A DNA stretch of 64,000 bases. Source: JAAYUD01 sp041907665. GTDB taxonomy: Bacteria; Bacteroidota; Bacteroidia; Bacteroidales; Bacteroidaceae. The translations under genes were made by a program, and so were the position numbers. Of this stretch, positions 8,604-17,354 are shown piece after piece; within the stretch, counting starts at the first letter, position 1, and the number at the start of each line of letters is the position of its first letter. The stretch lies in NCBI GenBank assembly GCA_041907665.1, contig JAYRGW010000012.1:8805-72804 (forward strand). The letters run 5' to 3'. The notes below the pieces were generated by a model. The model was given only the letters and a program-made list of their open reading frames with translations, was not told the origin of the DNA and ran no database searches.

Positions 8604-9365
8604 TCAGTCGAATATTATTTTAGAACGACAAACGACGTCGCTGCCATTCTTTTTTATCTCTACATTATATACTTCTTTTGATTCATCACTTTTATCTTCG
8701 GCAACAAAGAAGTCAAGCATGTCACCAAAATAGCTTTCGGCTACATAAGCAATCTCATAACGCCTAATACGTTTGGACTTATAGAGCGACATGGGAAACA
8801 GATCGAGCACATGCTCTATGTAACGGACACTATTGACATGTCCATTAATATCAATGTCATTGTAAACTACTCGATGGGAAGAGACCAATTTACCACCATC
8901 CGCCAAGGTGATGCGTGATGGACGTTCGACAGGACAAGGAACATCCCGACAAATATAATCTGTAATATGACCACCATGCAATTTCAATAAATCGGCCGGA
9001 TGACGAGTATTCATATCTATCATCGCCCAAATAGAACGAACGTACCCAATCTTTTTACCATCCTTATTTATAATTGCAAAGTTACGATCAGTAAACAGCC
9101 TATATACATTTTCTACCCATGTTTCAATCTCAAAAGGTTCATACTGATTAGGCATATCATCCAAATCCACAGCTAAACGAGACAAAACCCAAGTATAATT
9201 GGCTTCATTAAGGCTAGCAATTCCAAAACCGCGGTCAGCAGCATGAAACCCTGCGCAGTTAAGCAAACAATTACCCAGAACACCCATCGTCAGATGACCG
9301 CTAAAGTCTACCCAAAAGGGTTCGGCAACAAATTTGTAGTTCCCAATTTTGTTCTTTTCATTCAT
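8604..9365 (-). CDS. Acyl-ACP thioesterase (FatA/FatB-like double hotdog)
   Basis: 253 residues, about the usual bacterial length. The N-terminal hotdog contains NEANYTWVLSRLAVDLDDMP and the family block RNFAIINKDGKKIGYVRSIWAMIDM. The second hotdog starts near residue 160 with SSHRVVYNDIDINGHVNSVRYIEH, where Asn and His of NGHVN sit at the catalytic position. It hydrolyses acyl-ACP to free fatty acid. It is embedded between ilvN (15-nt gap) and ilvC, so it is co-expressed with branched-chain amino acid synthesis. A link to branched fatty acids is suggestive but not shown by the sequence. Confidence 0.9.
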   Translation of the reverse strand: MNEKNKIGNYKFVAEPFWVDFSGHLTMGVLGNCLLNCAGFHAADRGFGIASLNEANYTWVLSRLAVDLDDMPNQYEPFEIETWVENVYRLFTDRNFAIINKDGKKIGYVRSIWAMIDMNTRHPADLLKLHGGHITDYICRDVPCPVERPSRITLADGGKLVSSHRVVYNDIDINGHVNSVRYIEHVLDLFPMSLYKSKRIRRYEIAYVAESYFGDMLDFFVAEDKSDESKEVYNVEIKKNGSDVVCRSKIIFD

Positions 9366-9380
9366 ATCAAACAGTTGTTT

Positions 9381-9935
9381 TTAAGATTTATGTGCCAAGC
9401 GATAGTCAGACTCACGCTTTTCGAGAAACTCATTGACTTTCTCGTAATAACTAGTCGTAACGGCTACTCTGCCCGACCTGACAAATTGCAAAACTACATG
9501 ATATTTCTGAAGTTCTTCGTGCAAAGCTGTAATTTCTTCACTCGTTCCTGTTTTAACAATAACCACAAACACGTTGTTTACTTCGACAATACTTGCACCA
9601 TACTGACTAATAACACGCAATACTTTGGGCTCGATATGAGCCTCCGACATAGACAACTTAAAAAGCGCCACCTCGTATGAGAATATCTGATCATCGGTGA
9701 AATAATGTGCAGAGATCACATCGACTTTCTTCTCTATGAGACGAGCAATCTTTTCAATACTTTCTTCGTCGGTACAAGCCGTAATCGTATATTTGTGCAG
9801 TCCAGGAATAGACGAAGCCGATACGTTTAGACTGTCAATATTAATTTGGAAACGTGTAAAAACAGCCGTAACCTGATTGAGCAATCCGGCAAAATTCTCA
9901 CTATGAACGATAAGCGTATATGATTTGTTTTCCAT
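9381..9935 (-). CDS. ilvN: Acetolactate synthase small (regulatory) subunit
   Basis: 184 residues. The N-terminal ACT domain starts YTLIVHSENFAGLLNQVTAV and includes RFQINIDSLNVSASSIPGLH; a second ACT-like half follows after residue ~80. It binds the large subunit and confers valine feedback control. It lies 13 nt after ilvB. The C-terminal half is longer than in the ~96-residue E. coli IlvN, as in IlvH-type subunits. Confidence 0.95.
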   Translation of the reverse strand: MENKSYTLIVHSENFAGLLNQVTAVFTRFQINIDSLNVSASSIPGLHKYTITACTDEESIEKIARLIEKKVDVISAHYFTDDQIFSYEVALFKLSMSEAHIEPKVLRVISQYGASIVEVNNVFVVIVKTGTSEEITALHEELQKYHVVLQFVRSGRVAVTTSYYEKVNEFLEKRESDYRLAHKS

Positions 9936-9948
9936 CTCTATGTTTTAC

Positions 9949-11682
9949 TTATTTAATTTCCAATATCATTTGATCGATAGGACTACCAGGAGGAGTCATC
10001 GGCAATACATTACCTTCTTGCTCGACACAAGCTTCGAGTAAAAAAGGACCGTCGGTACGAAGCATCTCATCAATAGCCTCGGCAAGCTGTTCACGTTTCA
10101 CCACTCTACGCGCAGCAATACCATAAGCTGAAGCAATAGTAGGATATTCGGGATTCATCATTGGCGTGAACGAATAATGATGATTGAAAAACATCGCTTG
10201 CCATTGGCGTACATTGCCAAGGAAATTATTGTTGAGCAATATTATTTTAACCGGAGCTCTCTGTTCCATTATTGTCCCAAATTCTTGCAAGTTCATCTGA
10301 AGTCCACCATCACCGACAAACAAACAAACCGTACGATCCGGACAAGCGAAAGTAGCACCGATAGCTGCCGGCAATCCATATCCCATTGTTCCGGCACCTC
10401 CCGAAGTAAGAATACTGCGCGGAGAAGAATATTTAAAGTAGCGAGCCGCCAACATTTGATTTTGCCCTACATCTGTCACCAATATCGCTTTATGAGCAGT
10501 GGCCTCGCTTACAGCATTGATTACCTCTCCCATTGTCATAAACTCCTTAGAAGGATGAAGTTCTGGGCGAATCACTTTTTCGTTTTCTTTCTTAATATGA
10601 GGATCGAAACTCTTCTTCCATTCACTATGATCAGCCGCCTTTAATGAAGTAGTTATAGCAGCAAGTGTTTTGCGACAATCGCCCACAACAGCAACATCAA
10701 CATGAATGCTTTTATTAATCTCTGCAGGATCAATATCAAAATGAATTTTTTTAGCTTGAGGAGCATATGCAGAAAGTTTCCCTGTCACTCTATCGTCAAA
10801 GCGCATCCCTACAGATATGAGTAAATCGCATTCATTCGTTTTGACATTGGTCGCCAAATTACCGTGCATACCAAGCATGCCCATATTCAGAGGATCATCT
10901 GAGGGCAAGACAGAAAGTCCCAAAAGTGTAGCGCCAGTTGGAAGATCAGCCTTATGAATAAAGGCTTTGAATTCATCAACCGCATTGCCCAATTCTATAC
11001 CGTGCCCAGCTAAGACAAAAGGATGTTTCGAATTGTTGATAAGCTGAGCAGCCTCAGATATCACATCATCATCTATTTCAGGTTCGGGAACATATCCTCT
11101 GACGAAATCAACTTTGGTAGGCAAATAATCTGTTAAATCTATTTGTGCATTTTTCGCAAAGTCCAATACGACCGGTCCGGGACGCCCACTGCCAGCAATA
11201 TAAAAAGCACGAGCTACAGCCCAAGCGACATCGGCAGCCGAACGAATTTGATAGCTCCATTTAGTAATAGGTTGCGTAATACCTACAAGATCGACCTCTT
11301 GAAAAGCATCCATTCCAAGTGTTGAAGCAGCTACCTGACCGGCAATAACGACAATAGGCGTACTGTCTATCATAGCATCGGCAATACCGGTTACGGTATT
11401 TGTGGCGCCCGGTCCGCTGGTTACAAGACAAACTCCGACTTCGCCCGAAGCACGTGCATAACCTTCGGCTGCATGAGCTGCTGCCTGTTCGTGGCGGACC
11501 AACACATGATTTAATGTCTTGTTTCCATAAAGAGCATCATATACAGGCATGATAGCACCACCGGGATAGCCAAAAATTGTTTTCACCCCTTGATATTCGA
11601 GTGAACGGATTAAAGCCTCCGCTCCTGTGATACGAAGTGGTTTCGCATCCTTTTCATATTGTATTTTATCTGTCGATTTCAT
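9949..11682 (-). CDS. ilvB: Acetolactate synthase large (catalytic) subunit
   Basis: 577 residues, full length. It is a thiamine-diphosphate enzyme condensing pyruvate with pyruvate or 2-oxobutyrate. The N-terminal TPP domain shows FGYPGGAIMPVYDALYG and the catalytic-Glu segment RHEQAAAHAAEGYARASG. A FAD-type central domain follows, and the C-terminal TPP/Mg motif runs from VGDGGLQMNLQEF to ILLNNNFLGNVRQWQ (GDG...NN). It lies 28 nt after ilvD. Assignment to biosynthetic ALS rather than another TPP carboligase is supported by the ilvN neighbour. Confidence 0.97.
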   Translation of the reverse strand: MKSTDKIQYEKDAKPLRITGAEALIRSLEYQGVKTIFGYPGGAIMPVYDALYGNKTLNHVLVRHEQAAAHAAEGYARASGEVGVCLVTSGPGATNTVTGIADAMIDSTPIVVIAGQVAASTLGMDAFQEVDLVGITQPITKWSYQIRSAADVAWAVARAFYIAGSGRPGPVVLDFAKNAQIDLTDYLPTKVDFVRGYVPEPEIDDDVISEAAQLINNSKHPFVLAGHGIELGNAVDEFKAFIHKADLPTGATLLGLSVLPSDDPLNMGMLGMHGNLATNVKTNECDLLISVGMRFDDRVTGKLSAYAPQAKKIHFDIDPAEINKSIHVDVAVVGDCRKTLAAITTSLKAADHSEWKKSFDPHIKKENEKVIRPELHPSKEFMTMGEVINAVSEATAHKAILVTDVGQNQMLAARYFKYSSPRSILTSGGAGTMGYGLPAAIGATFACPDRTVCLFVGDGGLQMNLQEFGTIMEQRAPVKIILLNNNFLGNVRQWQAMFFNHHYSFTPMMNPEYPTIASAYGIAARRVVKREQLAEAIDEMLRTDGPFLLEACVEQEGNVLPMTPPGSPIDQMILEIK

Positions 11683-11710
11683 CTTGAAAATTATCTCTTT
11701 ATCATAATTA

Positions 11711-13510
11711 TTATATCATACGAACAGCACCTTTATCAGCCGAACTTACCAATGAGGCATAAGCCTTAAGACTCTTGGGTATATATCGCTGGCGGGTCAC
11801 AGGGTTCATTGGACGAGCAGCAAGTTCGGCATCCGACAATAACACATTAATACTGCGCGACGGAATATCGATCTCTATGATATCACCATCCTGTATTTTG
11901 CCTATATTACCTCCAGCTGCAGCTTCGGGTGATATATGACCTATACTTAACCCCGATGTTCCACCACTAAAACGCCCGTCAGTAATAAGAGCACAAGCTT
12001 TTCCCAAATGACGAGACTTGATATAAGATGTAGGATAAAGCATTTCTTGCATACCTGGTCCTCCCTTAGGACCTTCATTGGTAATAACTACGACATCACC
12101 CGCTTTCACTCTACTCTCATCAAGAATGCCATCACAAGCAGCTTCTTGAGAATCAAAAACCTTGGCAGTACCACGAAAGTGATACAAACTTTCATCCACA
12201 CCGGCAGTTTTAACCACACAACCGTCAAGAGCGATATTACCTTTCAATACAGCCAAACCTCCATCTTTAGTATAGGCATGTTTCAGATCCCTAATACAAC
12301 CTTCCGAACGATCAGCATCTAATGATTTGTAATATGTTTCCTGCGAACTCATTACATTAGAGAATTTGTTGGCAGGAGCACTTAAATAGATTTTACGGGC
12401 TTCATCTGATGGATTATCTTCTATATTATATTCTTGAATATATTCGTTCAATGTCATTCCGTCCACTCGTCTAGACGAACCATCCACCAATCCCCCCTTA
12501 GCTAACTGCTGCATGATAGCAGCAATACCACCAGCACGATTCACATCTTGTACATGAAACTTATTGGTGTTCGGAGCAACCTTGCAAAGACAAGGTACCC
12601 TACGACTCAACATATCAATATCATCCATCTTGAAATCGGCATCGGCCTCATGAGCAACAGCAAGCAGATGAAGTACTGTATTGGTAGACCCTCCCATTGC
12701 GATATCAAGAGCCATAGCATTGAGAAAAGCTTGTCGAGTGGCAATTTTGCGAGGCAATACGGTATCATCACCATCGCGATAGTACTTAAACGCGTTCTCA
12801 ACAATAAGGTGAGCCGCCTTTTTGAAAAGCTCTTTACGATTGATATGAGTGGCTAGAATGGTGCCATTGCCGGGAAGTGAAAGTCCAATTGCTTCGGTTA
12901 GGCAATTCATTGAATTGGCAGTAAACATACCCGAACAACAGCCACAACCGGGACAACCCACTTGCTCTATCTCAGCCAATTCTTTATCAGAAACAGATTT
13001 ATCAGCACCCCTCACCATCAGATCAATCAAATCTACTTGTTCGCCTTTATAATTACCAGCTTCCATAGGACCACCGGATACAAACACCGAAGGAATATTC
13101 AAACGCATGGCGGCCATCAACATTCCTGGTGTTATCTTATCACAGTTACTGATACAAATCATCGCATCAGCCTTATGAGCATTAACCATATACTCTACAC
13201 TATCAGCAATAATATCACGCGAAGGAAGAGAATAAAGCATTCCATCATGTCCCATAGCAATACCATCATCAATAGCAATCGTATTAAATTCGGCAGCAAA
13301 ACAACCCAGCTTTTCGATTTCTTGCTTCACCAACTGACCAATCTCGTGCAGATGCACATGTCCTGGTACAAATTGAGTAAATGAATTGACAATAGCGATG
13401 ATAGGTTTTCCCATCTGTTCCTTTTTCATTCCGTTTGCCATCCACAAAGCACGCGCACCAGCCATACGACGACCTTGAGTACTAGACGAACTGCGTAACT
13501 GATTCTTCAT
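11711..13510 (-). CDS. ilvD: Dihydroxy-acid dehydratase
   Basis: 599 residues. It dehydrates dihydroxyisovalerate and dihydroxymethylvalerate, the step shared by valine, leucine and isoleucine synthesis. Cluster ligands are visible in MICISNCDKITPGM and VGCPGCGCCSGMFTANS, and the C-terminal swivel domain has LITDGRFSGGTSGLSIGH. It is the first structural gene of the operon, preceded by a transcription attenuator, so its expression probably responds to charged branched-chain tRNAs. Confidence 0.97.
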   Translation of the reverse strand: MKNQLRSSSSTQGRRMAGARALWMANGMKKEQMGKPIIAIVNSFTQFVPGHVHLHEIGQLVKQEIEKLGCFAAEFNTIAIDDGIAMGHDGMLYSLPSRDIIADSVEYMVNAHKADAMICISNCDKITPGMLMAAMRLNIPSVFVSGGPMEAGNYKGEQVDLIDLMVRGADKSVSDKELAEIEQVGCPGCGCCSGMFTANSMNCLTEAIGLSLPGNGTILATHINRKELFKKAAHLIVENAFKYYRDGDDTVLPRKIATRQAFLNAMALDIAMGGSTNTVLHLLAVAHEADADFKMDDIDMLSRRVPCLCKVAPNTNKFHVQDVNRAGGIAAIMQQLAKGGLVDGSSRRVDGMTLNEYIQEYNIEDNPSDEARKIYLSAPANKFSNVMSSQETYYKSLDADRSEGCIRDLKHAYTKDGGLAVLKGNIALDGCVVKTAGVDESLYHFRGTAKVFDSQEAACDGILDESRVKAGDVVVITNEGPKGGPGMQEMLYPTSYIKSRHLGKACALITDGRFSGGTSGLSIGHISPEAAAGGNIGKIQDGDIIEIDIPSRSINVLLSDAELAARPMNPVTRQRYIPKSLKAYASLVSSADKGAVRMI

Positions 13511-13538
13511 CTTTATTTTAGATTTATATTATTACTAA

Positions 13539-13570
13539 AAAAGCCTTTCTCACATGTGAGAAAGGCTTTT
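13539..13570 (-). terminator. Attenuator terminator of the ilv operon leader
   Basis: A perfect 32-nt palindrome; on the minus strand it is a G/C-containing stem (core AGCCTTTCTCAC) ending in six T (13542-13537). It stands 28 nt before the ilvD ATG and 42 nt after the leader-peptide stop, so it interrupts the operon unless prevented from folding. Its 5' arm segment CCTTTCTCAC (minus strand, 13565-13556) can instead pair with upstream GTGAGATAGG (13616-13607). Confidence 0.9.
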
Positions 13571-13606
13571 ATTTAAAACTTACTTATCTTTAGTATATAT
13601 ACACGA

Positions 13607-13616
13607 CCTATCTCAC
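13607..13616 (-). promoter_or_regulatory. Predicted antiterminator segment
   Basis: GTGAGATAGG on the minus strand pairs with CCTTTCTCAC of the terminator 5' arm at nine of ten positions. It overlaps the leader-peptide stop codon: a ribosome finishing the peptide would mask it and allow termination, while one stalled earlier would leave it free. The pairing is read from sequence; the mechanism follows the known ilv/his leaders of enteric bacteria. Confidence 0.7.
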
Positions 13617-13702
13617 CTCATAGTTGTTTTCACCACGACGCGAATAATAATAATGTGCAGCAGGACTGCCAGATTGATCATATATACAAAGCTTAATGCC
13701 AT
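13613..13702 (-). CDS. ilv operon leader peptide
   Basis: 29 codons, starting at an ATG preceded by an A-rich stretch. The peptide is MALSFVYMINL followed by AVLLHIIIIRVVVKTTMR and stop. Of the 16 residues A23-T38 equivalent (AVLLHIIIIRVVVKTT), nine are Leu, Ile or Val and two are Thr, the end products or precursor of the pathway encoded downstream. The promoter at 13722-13753 places the transcription start near 13716, so this ATG is the first one in the message. Such composition is the hallmark of ribosome-sensing attenuators. I see no other role for it. An overlapping 46-codon frame starting further upstream would begin before the transcription start. Confidence 0.8.
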   Translation of the reverse strand: MALSFVYMINLAVLLHIIIIRVVVKTTMR

Positions 13703-13721
13703 CTTTTTTATTTTTACGAGG

Positions 13722-13753
13722 CAAAGGTAAACCATTTATTATTATCATCCAAA
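13722..13753 (-). promoter_or_regulatory. Promoter of the ilv operon
   Basis: On the minus strand TTTG (13753-13750), 20 nt, then TACCTTTG (13729-13722), an exact match to the Bacteroidota -33/-7 consensus. It produces a leader of about 205 nt before ilvD. Confidence 0.85.
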
Positions 13754-13902
13754 CAAAAAGAATGTTTTTTTCAATATTACAAACCAATTACTACTTTTAA
13801 ATACGAATAAATAACAATTTGCCAATCTATCAACAATCACGTAAACTAAATAAAATGACAATAAAATAATAGATAAAACGAATTCACTTTTTTGACATTT
13901 TT

Positions 13903-13933
13903 TTTGGAATATGAAAATTATACTTTATATTTG
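13903..13933 (+). promoter_or_regulatory. Promoter of the OmpA-family gene
   Basis: TTTG at 13903-13906, 19 nt, TATATTTG at 13926-13933. The predicted start near 13940 gives a leader of about 95 nt and excludes the open-frame ATG at 13911. Confidence 0.85.
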
Positions 13934-14036
13934 TACTATCAAACTTCTACTACAACTTACTATAGGACAAAATATTAACCGAGATCATAGAATTGAAATA
14001 AATTTATCGAGTTGTATACTTTTAAACAAAAAGATT

Positions 14037-15152
14037 ATGAAGAAGTTTTTACTTTCGGTTGTAGCACTCTTATTTGTTACATCCACATTCGCTCAAACAG
14101 CAGAAAAAGCCATTAAACAATATGGTTTTTGGGACAACTGGTTTATCCAGCTACAAGGAGGTGTATCAGAGAACGTCTCTGACAATTATGAACGTGCTAA
14201 CATCATGAAACTTTTGAGCCCGGTCGTAACGATCGGAGTCGGTAAATATTTCTCACCAGAAGTTGGCGCCCGTATCCAATTTACAGCTGGTCAGGCCAGA
14301 AATAAATATATTACAAAGAGTATCAATGATTACTACCATACAAGTTTCATTGGGGGTAATTTAGATGCATTATTCAATTTTACCAACATCTTTGGACAAT
14401 ATAAAGAAAATCGGGTATTTAATCTGGTTGGCATTATGGGATTAGGTTTTGAATATGGTCTCAAGAGAGATGCTGATAGTAAAGGACCGGAAGTAGGACA
14501 TACAAGAACCCTGTCTCCTCGTTTTGGCTTACAAGGTAATTTCAGATTGTGTGAAGCATGGAATTTTAATATTGAAACCAATGCAAACTTTGATACGGAT
14601 AACTTCAATGGAATAGTTAGTCATCGGAAATATGATGTACGTTTGAATATTCTAGCCGGTTTCACTTATAAATTTCCAACAAGAGGTTTCAAAGTCCTCA
14701 GTGCAGTAGATCCTTCTACCATCTCAGCATTGAACGACAAGATAAATGCTCAACGCCAGGAAATAGAGAACCTGCAAAACCAATTGAAAAATCAACCGAC
14801 TCCGCAAACCAATACCCAAATCGTTACTAAAACAAGTCCAGCCGTGATTATCTTCAAAATCGGAAAATCTATAATAGAAGAAAATCAAAAAGCAGCTCTT
14901 TACAATTTTGCCAATGGCATCAAAGCTAACGGTCAGAAAGTAACGATCATTGGTTATGCCGACAAAGGCACAGGTTCTCCTGAACGCAATATGAAACTTT
15001 CACAAGATCGTGCTGAAGTCGTTTCTAAAGCCCTTCAAGAATATGGAATTGACTCCAACAATATCACGACAGAAGCCAAAGGCGACACAGAGCAACCGTT
15101 TATTAATACAAACGATTGGAATCGTGTCGTAATACTAGCCTCTACTGAATAA
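14037..15152 (+). CDS. OmpA-family outer membrane beta-barrel protein
   Basis: 371 residues from ATG 14037, chosen because it opens with a signal peptide (KKFLLSVVALLFVTSTFAQ) and follows the promoter. An N-terminal eight-stranded-type barrel (residues ~20-235) is followed by a coiled-coil-like linker (ALNDKINAQRQEIENLQNQL). The C-terminal OmpA peptidoglycan-binding domain includes VTIIGYADKGTGSPERNMKL and LSQDRAEVVSKALQEYGI. It links the outer membrane to the cell wall and resembles major Bacteroides OmpA proteins. It is a single-gene unit with its own promoter and terminator, which suggests high expression. Confidence 0.93.
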   Translation: MKKFLLSVVALLFVTSTFAQTAEKAIKQYGFWDNWFIQLQGGVSENVSDNYERANIMKLLSPVVTIGVGKYFSPEVGARIQFTAGQARNKYITKSINDYYHTSFIGGNLDALFNFTNIFGQYKENRVFNLVGIMGLGFEYGLKRDADSKGPEVGHTRTLSPRFGLQGNFRLCEAWNFNIETNANFDTDNFNGIVSHRKYDVRLNILAGFTYKFPTRGFKVLSAVDPSTISALNDKINAQRQEIENLQNQLKNQPTPQTNTQIVTKTSPAVIIFKIGKSIIEENQKAALYNFANGIKANGQKVTIIGYADKGTGSPERNMKLSQDRAEVVSKALQEYGIDSNNITTEAKGDTEQPFINTNDWNRVVILASTE

Positions 15153-15495
15153 TCTTAAATATAAGAGAGTATATCAAAGCTCTATACATATATTACCCTC
15201 GCTACTACATCGTAACGAGGGTAATTATATAAAAATATATTCTTGATCTAAATCGATATTTACAAAATTCAAAAAATTCTATATATCGGTATAAGAAGCC
15301 TATTAATCATCTGAGTATTTATATGGTACACATTGACGCAGCCTTAAACTGACGCAACGAAACTACACAAAACCGTTTTTCGGAACTTTTCCGAGGTGAA
15401 TCTGATGAACAATATGATTATAGAGCACTAAATTTTGTTGACTTTTCAGGCATTATATAATATTGACTTCAGAACAAAATTTCCAATAAAAAAGT
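15153..15495. other. Intergenic region between ompA-like and crp-like genes
   Basis: Apart from the ompA-like terminator (15192-15225) I see no gene, promoter match or long repeat. The two flanking genes converge here. The CCGTTTTTCGG and CGGAACTTTTCCG segments near 15373-15393 could form small hairpins. Confidence 0.5.
15192..15225 (+). terminator. Terminator of the OmpA-family gene
   Basis: A 10-bp stem ATTACCCTCG/CGAGGGTAAT around a 14-nt loop, 40 nt after the stop. Only a weak U tract follows. Confidence 0.7.
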
Positions 15496-16197
15496 TTATC
15501 CTATTTTAGAAATTTTACGAAGGTGCTCTTCATCGATCAGTTTAATCTTACGACCATCAATAGCTATCAGATGCTCTGTAGAAAAATTCGAAAGAGTACG
15601 TATAGCATTTGAAGTAGTCATATTGGAAAGGTTAGCCAAATCTTCACGAGAGAGATAGATACTTAATGTACATCCATCTTCTTCAAGCCCATAACTATCT
15701 TTTAGGAAAAGTAATGATTCGGCCAAACGCCCACGGATATGTTTTTGAGTAAGATTAACCGTACGGCGATCAGCGACACCCAAATCAATTGATAATTGAC
15801 GAATAAAGAAGCCACCTAATTCGGCATTTTTTAGAATTAGCTGATCAATAATTTTGATAGGAAACGAACACATTACCGAAGGCTCAAAAGCTGCAGCAGC
15901 CGTAACATAATCTTCATGAGCAAAATGGGCCCGATAACCAAAATAACCGGAAGATTTTATCATTCGAATTATTTGACTTCGCCCTCCTACTCCATCTTTA
16001 TATATTTTCACTTTACCACTTAGTAAACAAAAAAGTTGTTCAGGATTATCTCCCTCACAATATATCATTTCATTTTTCTTTAAAGATTGCAACGTATAGT
16101 TCTCGTTCAACAGTTTTCTTTGTTCGAGAGTTAACGGAGCATATAAATCTGACAACCTTTCAGATACATCAATATTCGAAATATTCAACTTAACCAT
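15496..16197 (-). CDS. Crp/Fnr-family transcriptional regulator
   Basis: 233 residues. The cyclic-nucleotide-binding-fold domain spans residues ~25-140 (MIYCEGDNPEQLFCLLSGKV is the typical beta-roll signature). A long dimerisation helix follows, then a winged helix near 165-225 with LSREDLANLSNMTTSNAIRT as recognition motif. No Fnr-type N-terminal cysteine cluster is present, so direct oxygen sensing by an Fe-S cluster is unlikely. The ligand is unknown. It is transcribed alone, with a TATATTTG box at 16226-16233. Confidence 0.9.
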   Translation of the reverse strand: MVKLNISNIDVSERLSDLYAPLTLEQRKLLNENYTLQSLKKNEMIYCEGDNPEQLFCLLSGKVKIYKDGVGGRSQIIRMIKSSGYFGYRAHFAHEDYVTAAAAFEPSVMCSFPIKIIDQLILKNAELGGFFIRQLSIDLGVADRRTVNLTQKHIRGRLAESLLFLKDSYGLEEDGCTLSIYLSREDLANLSNMTTSNAIRTLSNFSTEHLIAIDGRKIKLIDEEHLRKISKIG

Positions 16198-16225
16198 GTA
16201 TGTTATAAAGTGCTGTTATTTAGCA

Positions 16226-16233
16226 CAAATATA
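16226..16233 (-). promoter_or_regulatory. -7 box of the Crp/Fnr gene
   Basis: TATATTTG on the minus strand, 29 nt before the ATG. No clear -33 TTG is visible. Confidence 0.45.
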
Positions 16234-16317
16234 AGAATAAAATCTGATTAAAAACCATTTAAAAGCTTTTTTTTCCAATTCAATTCAATATTTGAAAAGC
16301 TTTGAAGTAAATGTAAA

Positions 16318-16372
16318 AAAGCACCCGAACCACGGCTACAATAATGTAGCACATACGGATGCTTTTTATACT
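16318..16372 (-). terminator. Terminator of the ftsK-lolA-trxB transcript
   Basis: On the minus strand AAAAAGCATCCG pairs with CGGGTGCTTTTTT, enclosing a smaller GCTACA/TGTAGC hairpin. It ends in a T run, 22 nt after the trxB stop. Confidence 0.75.
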
Positions 16373-16393
16373 ATTTAAGTGCTTATTGCAATT

Positions 16394-17353
16394 CTAATGT
16401 AAGTTGTGCTCAAGCAAATAGCGCTCCGCCAAAATAGCAGCTTTACAACCACTAGCAGCAGCCGTAACAGCCTGACGATAATGAGGATCTGCAACATCGC
16501 CAGCGGCATATACACCTGGAACTTTAGTTTTTGGACTATCCGGTTCGGTCAAAATATAGCCCACTTCGTCTGTTTCAAGATATGGTTTAAAAACACCCGA
16601 ATTTGGTGTATGCCCAATAGCAAGAAAAAAGCCATCGATAGGCAAATCATAATGTGACTCGTCCGACTCTCCTTTACGTTTTACAAGATGGACACCCTCA
16701 ACACCATTCTCGCCATAAAGCCCTGTAGCATTATGTTCGAAAAGCACTTCTATTTTTTCATTCTTCATCACACGATCTTTCATAATCTGAGAAGCACGCA
16801 AGAAAGATTTGCGAACAACCAAATAGACTTTCGATGCTAAGCCGGATAAATATGAAGCTTCTTCACAAGCAGTATCCCCACCACCTACTACAGCTACTAC
16901 TTTCTTACGATAGAAAAATCCATCACAAGTAGCACATGCACTTACACCCATACCGGCATATTTTTTTTCGTCTTCAAGCCCCAGATATTTTGCAGAAGCT
17001 CCAGTAGAAATAATAACTGTATGAGCAAGCAGTTCCTTCTCACCATCTATAGTCACACGATAAGGAGCTTGACTAAAGTCGACAGATGTGACAACACCAT
17101 TATATACTTCCGTTCCGAAACGGGATGCCTGGTTGCGCATATCATCCATAAACTGTTGACCATCTATTCCGTCAGGAAAGCCTGGGAAATTTTCTAAAAC
17201 GCCGGTTGTTGTAAGTTGTCCACCGGGCTGAACGCCCTCATAAAGCACGGGAAGAAGATTGGCACGCGCAGCATATATTGCCGCCGTATAACCTGCAGGA
17301 CCCGAACCGATAATTAAACATTTAATTACTTTTTGTTCCATATTTAGATTCAT
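16394..17353 (-). CDS. trxB: Thioredoxin reductase
   Basis: 319 residues from the first ATG; a second Met four codons later (17341) is an equally good start. It is a homodimeric flavoenzyme moving electrons from NADPH to thioredoxin. FAD motif CLIIGSGPAGYTAAIYAARA is at the N-terminus, the redox pair CATC lies near residues 137-140, the NADPH motif is VAVVGGGDTACEEA, and the C-terminal FAD block is PGVYAAGDVADPHYRQAVTA. It follows lolA with one base between stop and start, so it is co-transcribed. Confidence 0.97.
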   Translation of the reverse strand: MNLNMEQKVIKCLIIGSGPAGYTAAIYAARANLLPVLYEGVQPGGQLTTTGVLENFPGFPDGIDGQQFMDDMRNQASRFGTEVYNGVVTSVDFSQAPYRVTIDGEKELLAHTVIISTGASAKYLGLEDEKKYAGMGVSACATCDGFFYRKKVVAVVGGGDTACEEASYLSGLASKVYLVVRKSFLRASQIMKDRVMKNEKIEVLFEHNATGLYGENGVEGVHLVKRKGESDESHYDLPIDGFFLAIGHTPNSGVFKPYLETDEVGYILTEPDSPKTKVPGVYAAGDVADPHYRQAVTAAASGCKAAILAERYLLEHNLH

Positions 17354-17354
17354 A

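Noticed and set aside
13608..13748. 46-codon frame starting MIIINGLPLPRK, overlapping the ilv leader peptide
   Set aside because: Its start lies upstream of the predicted transcription start (about 13716), and the -7 box falls inside it; the overlapping frame has the Ile/Val/Leu run expected upstream of ilvD.
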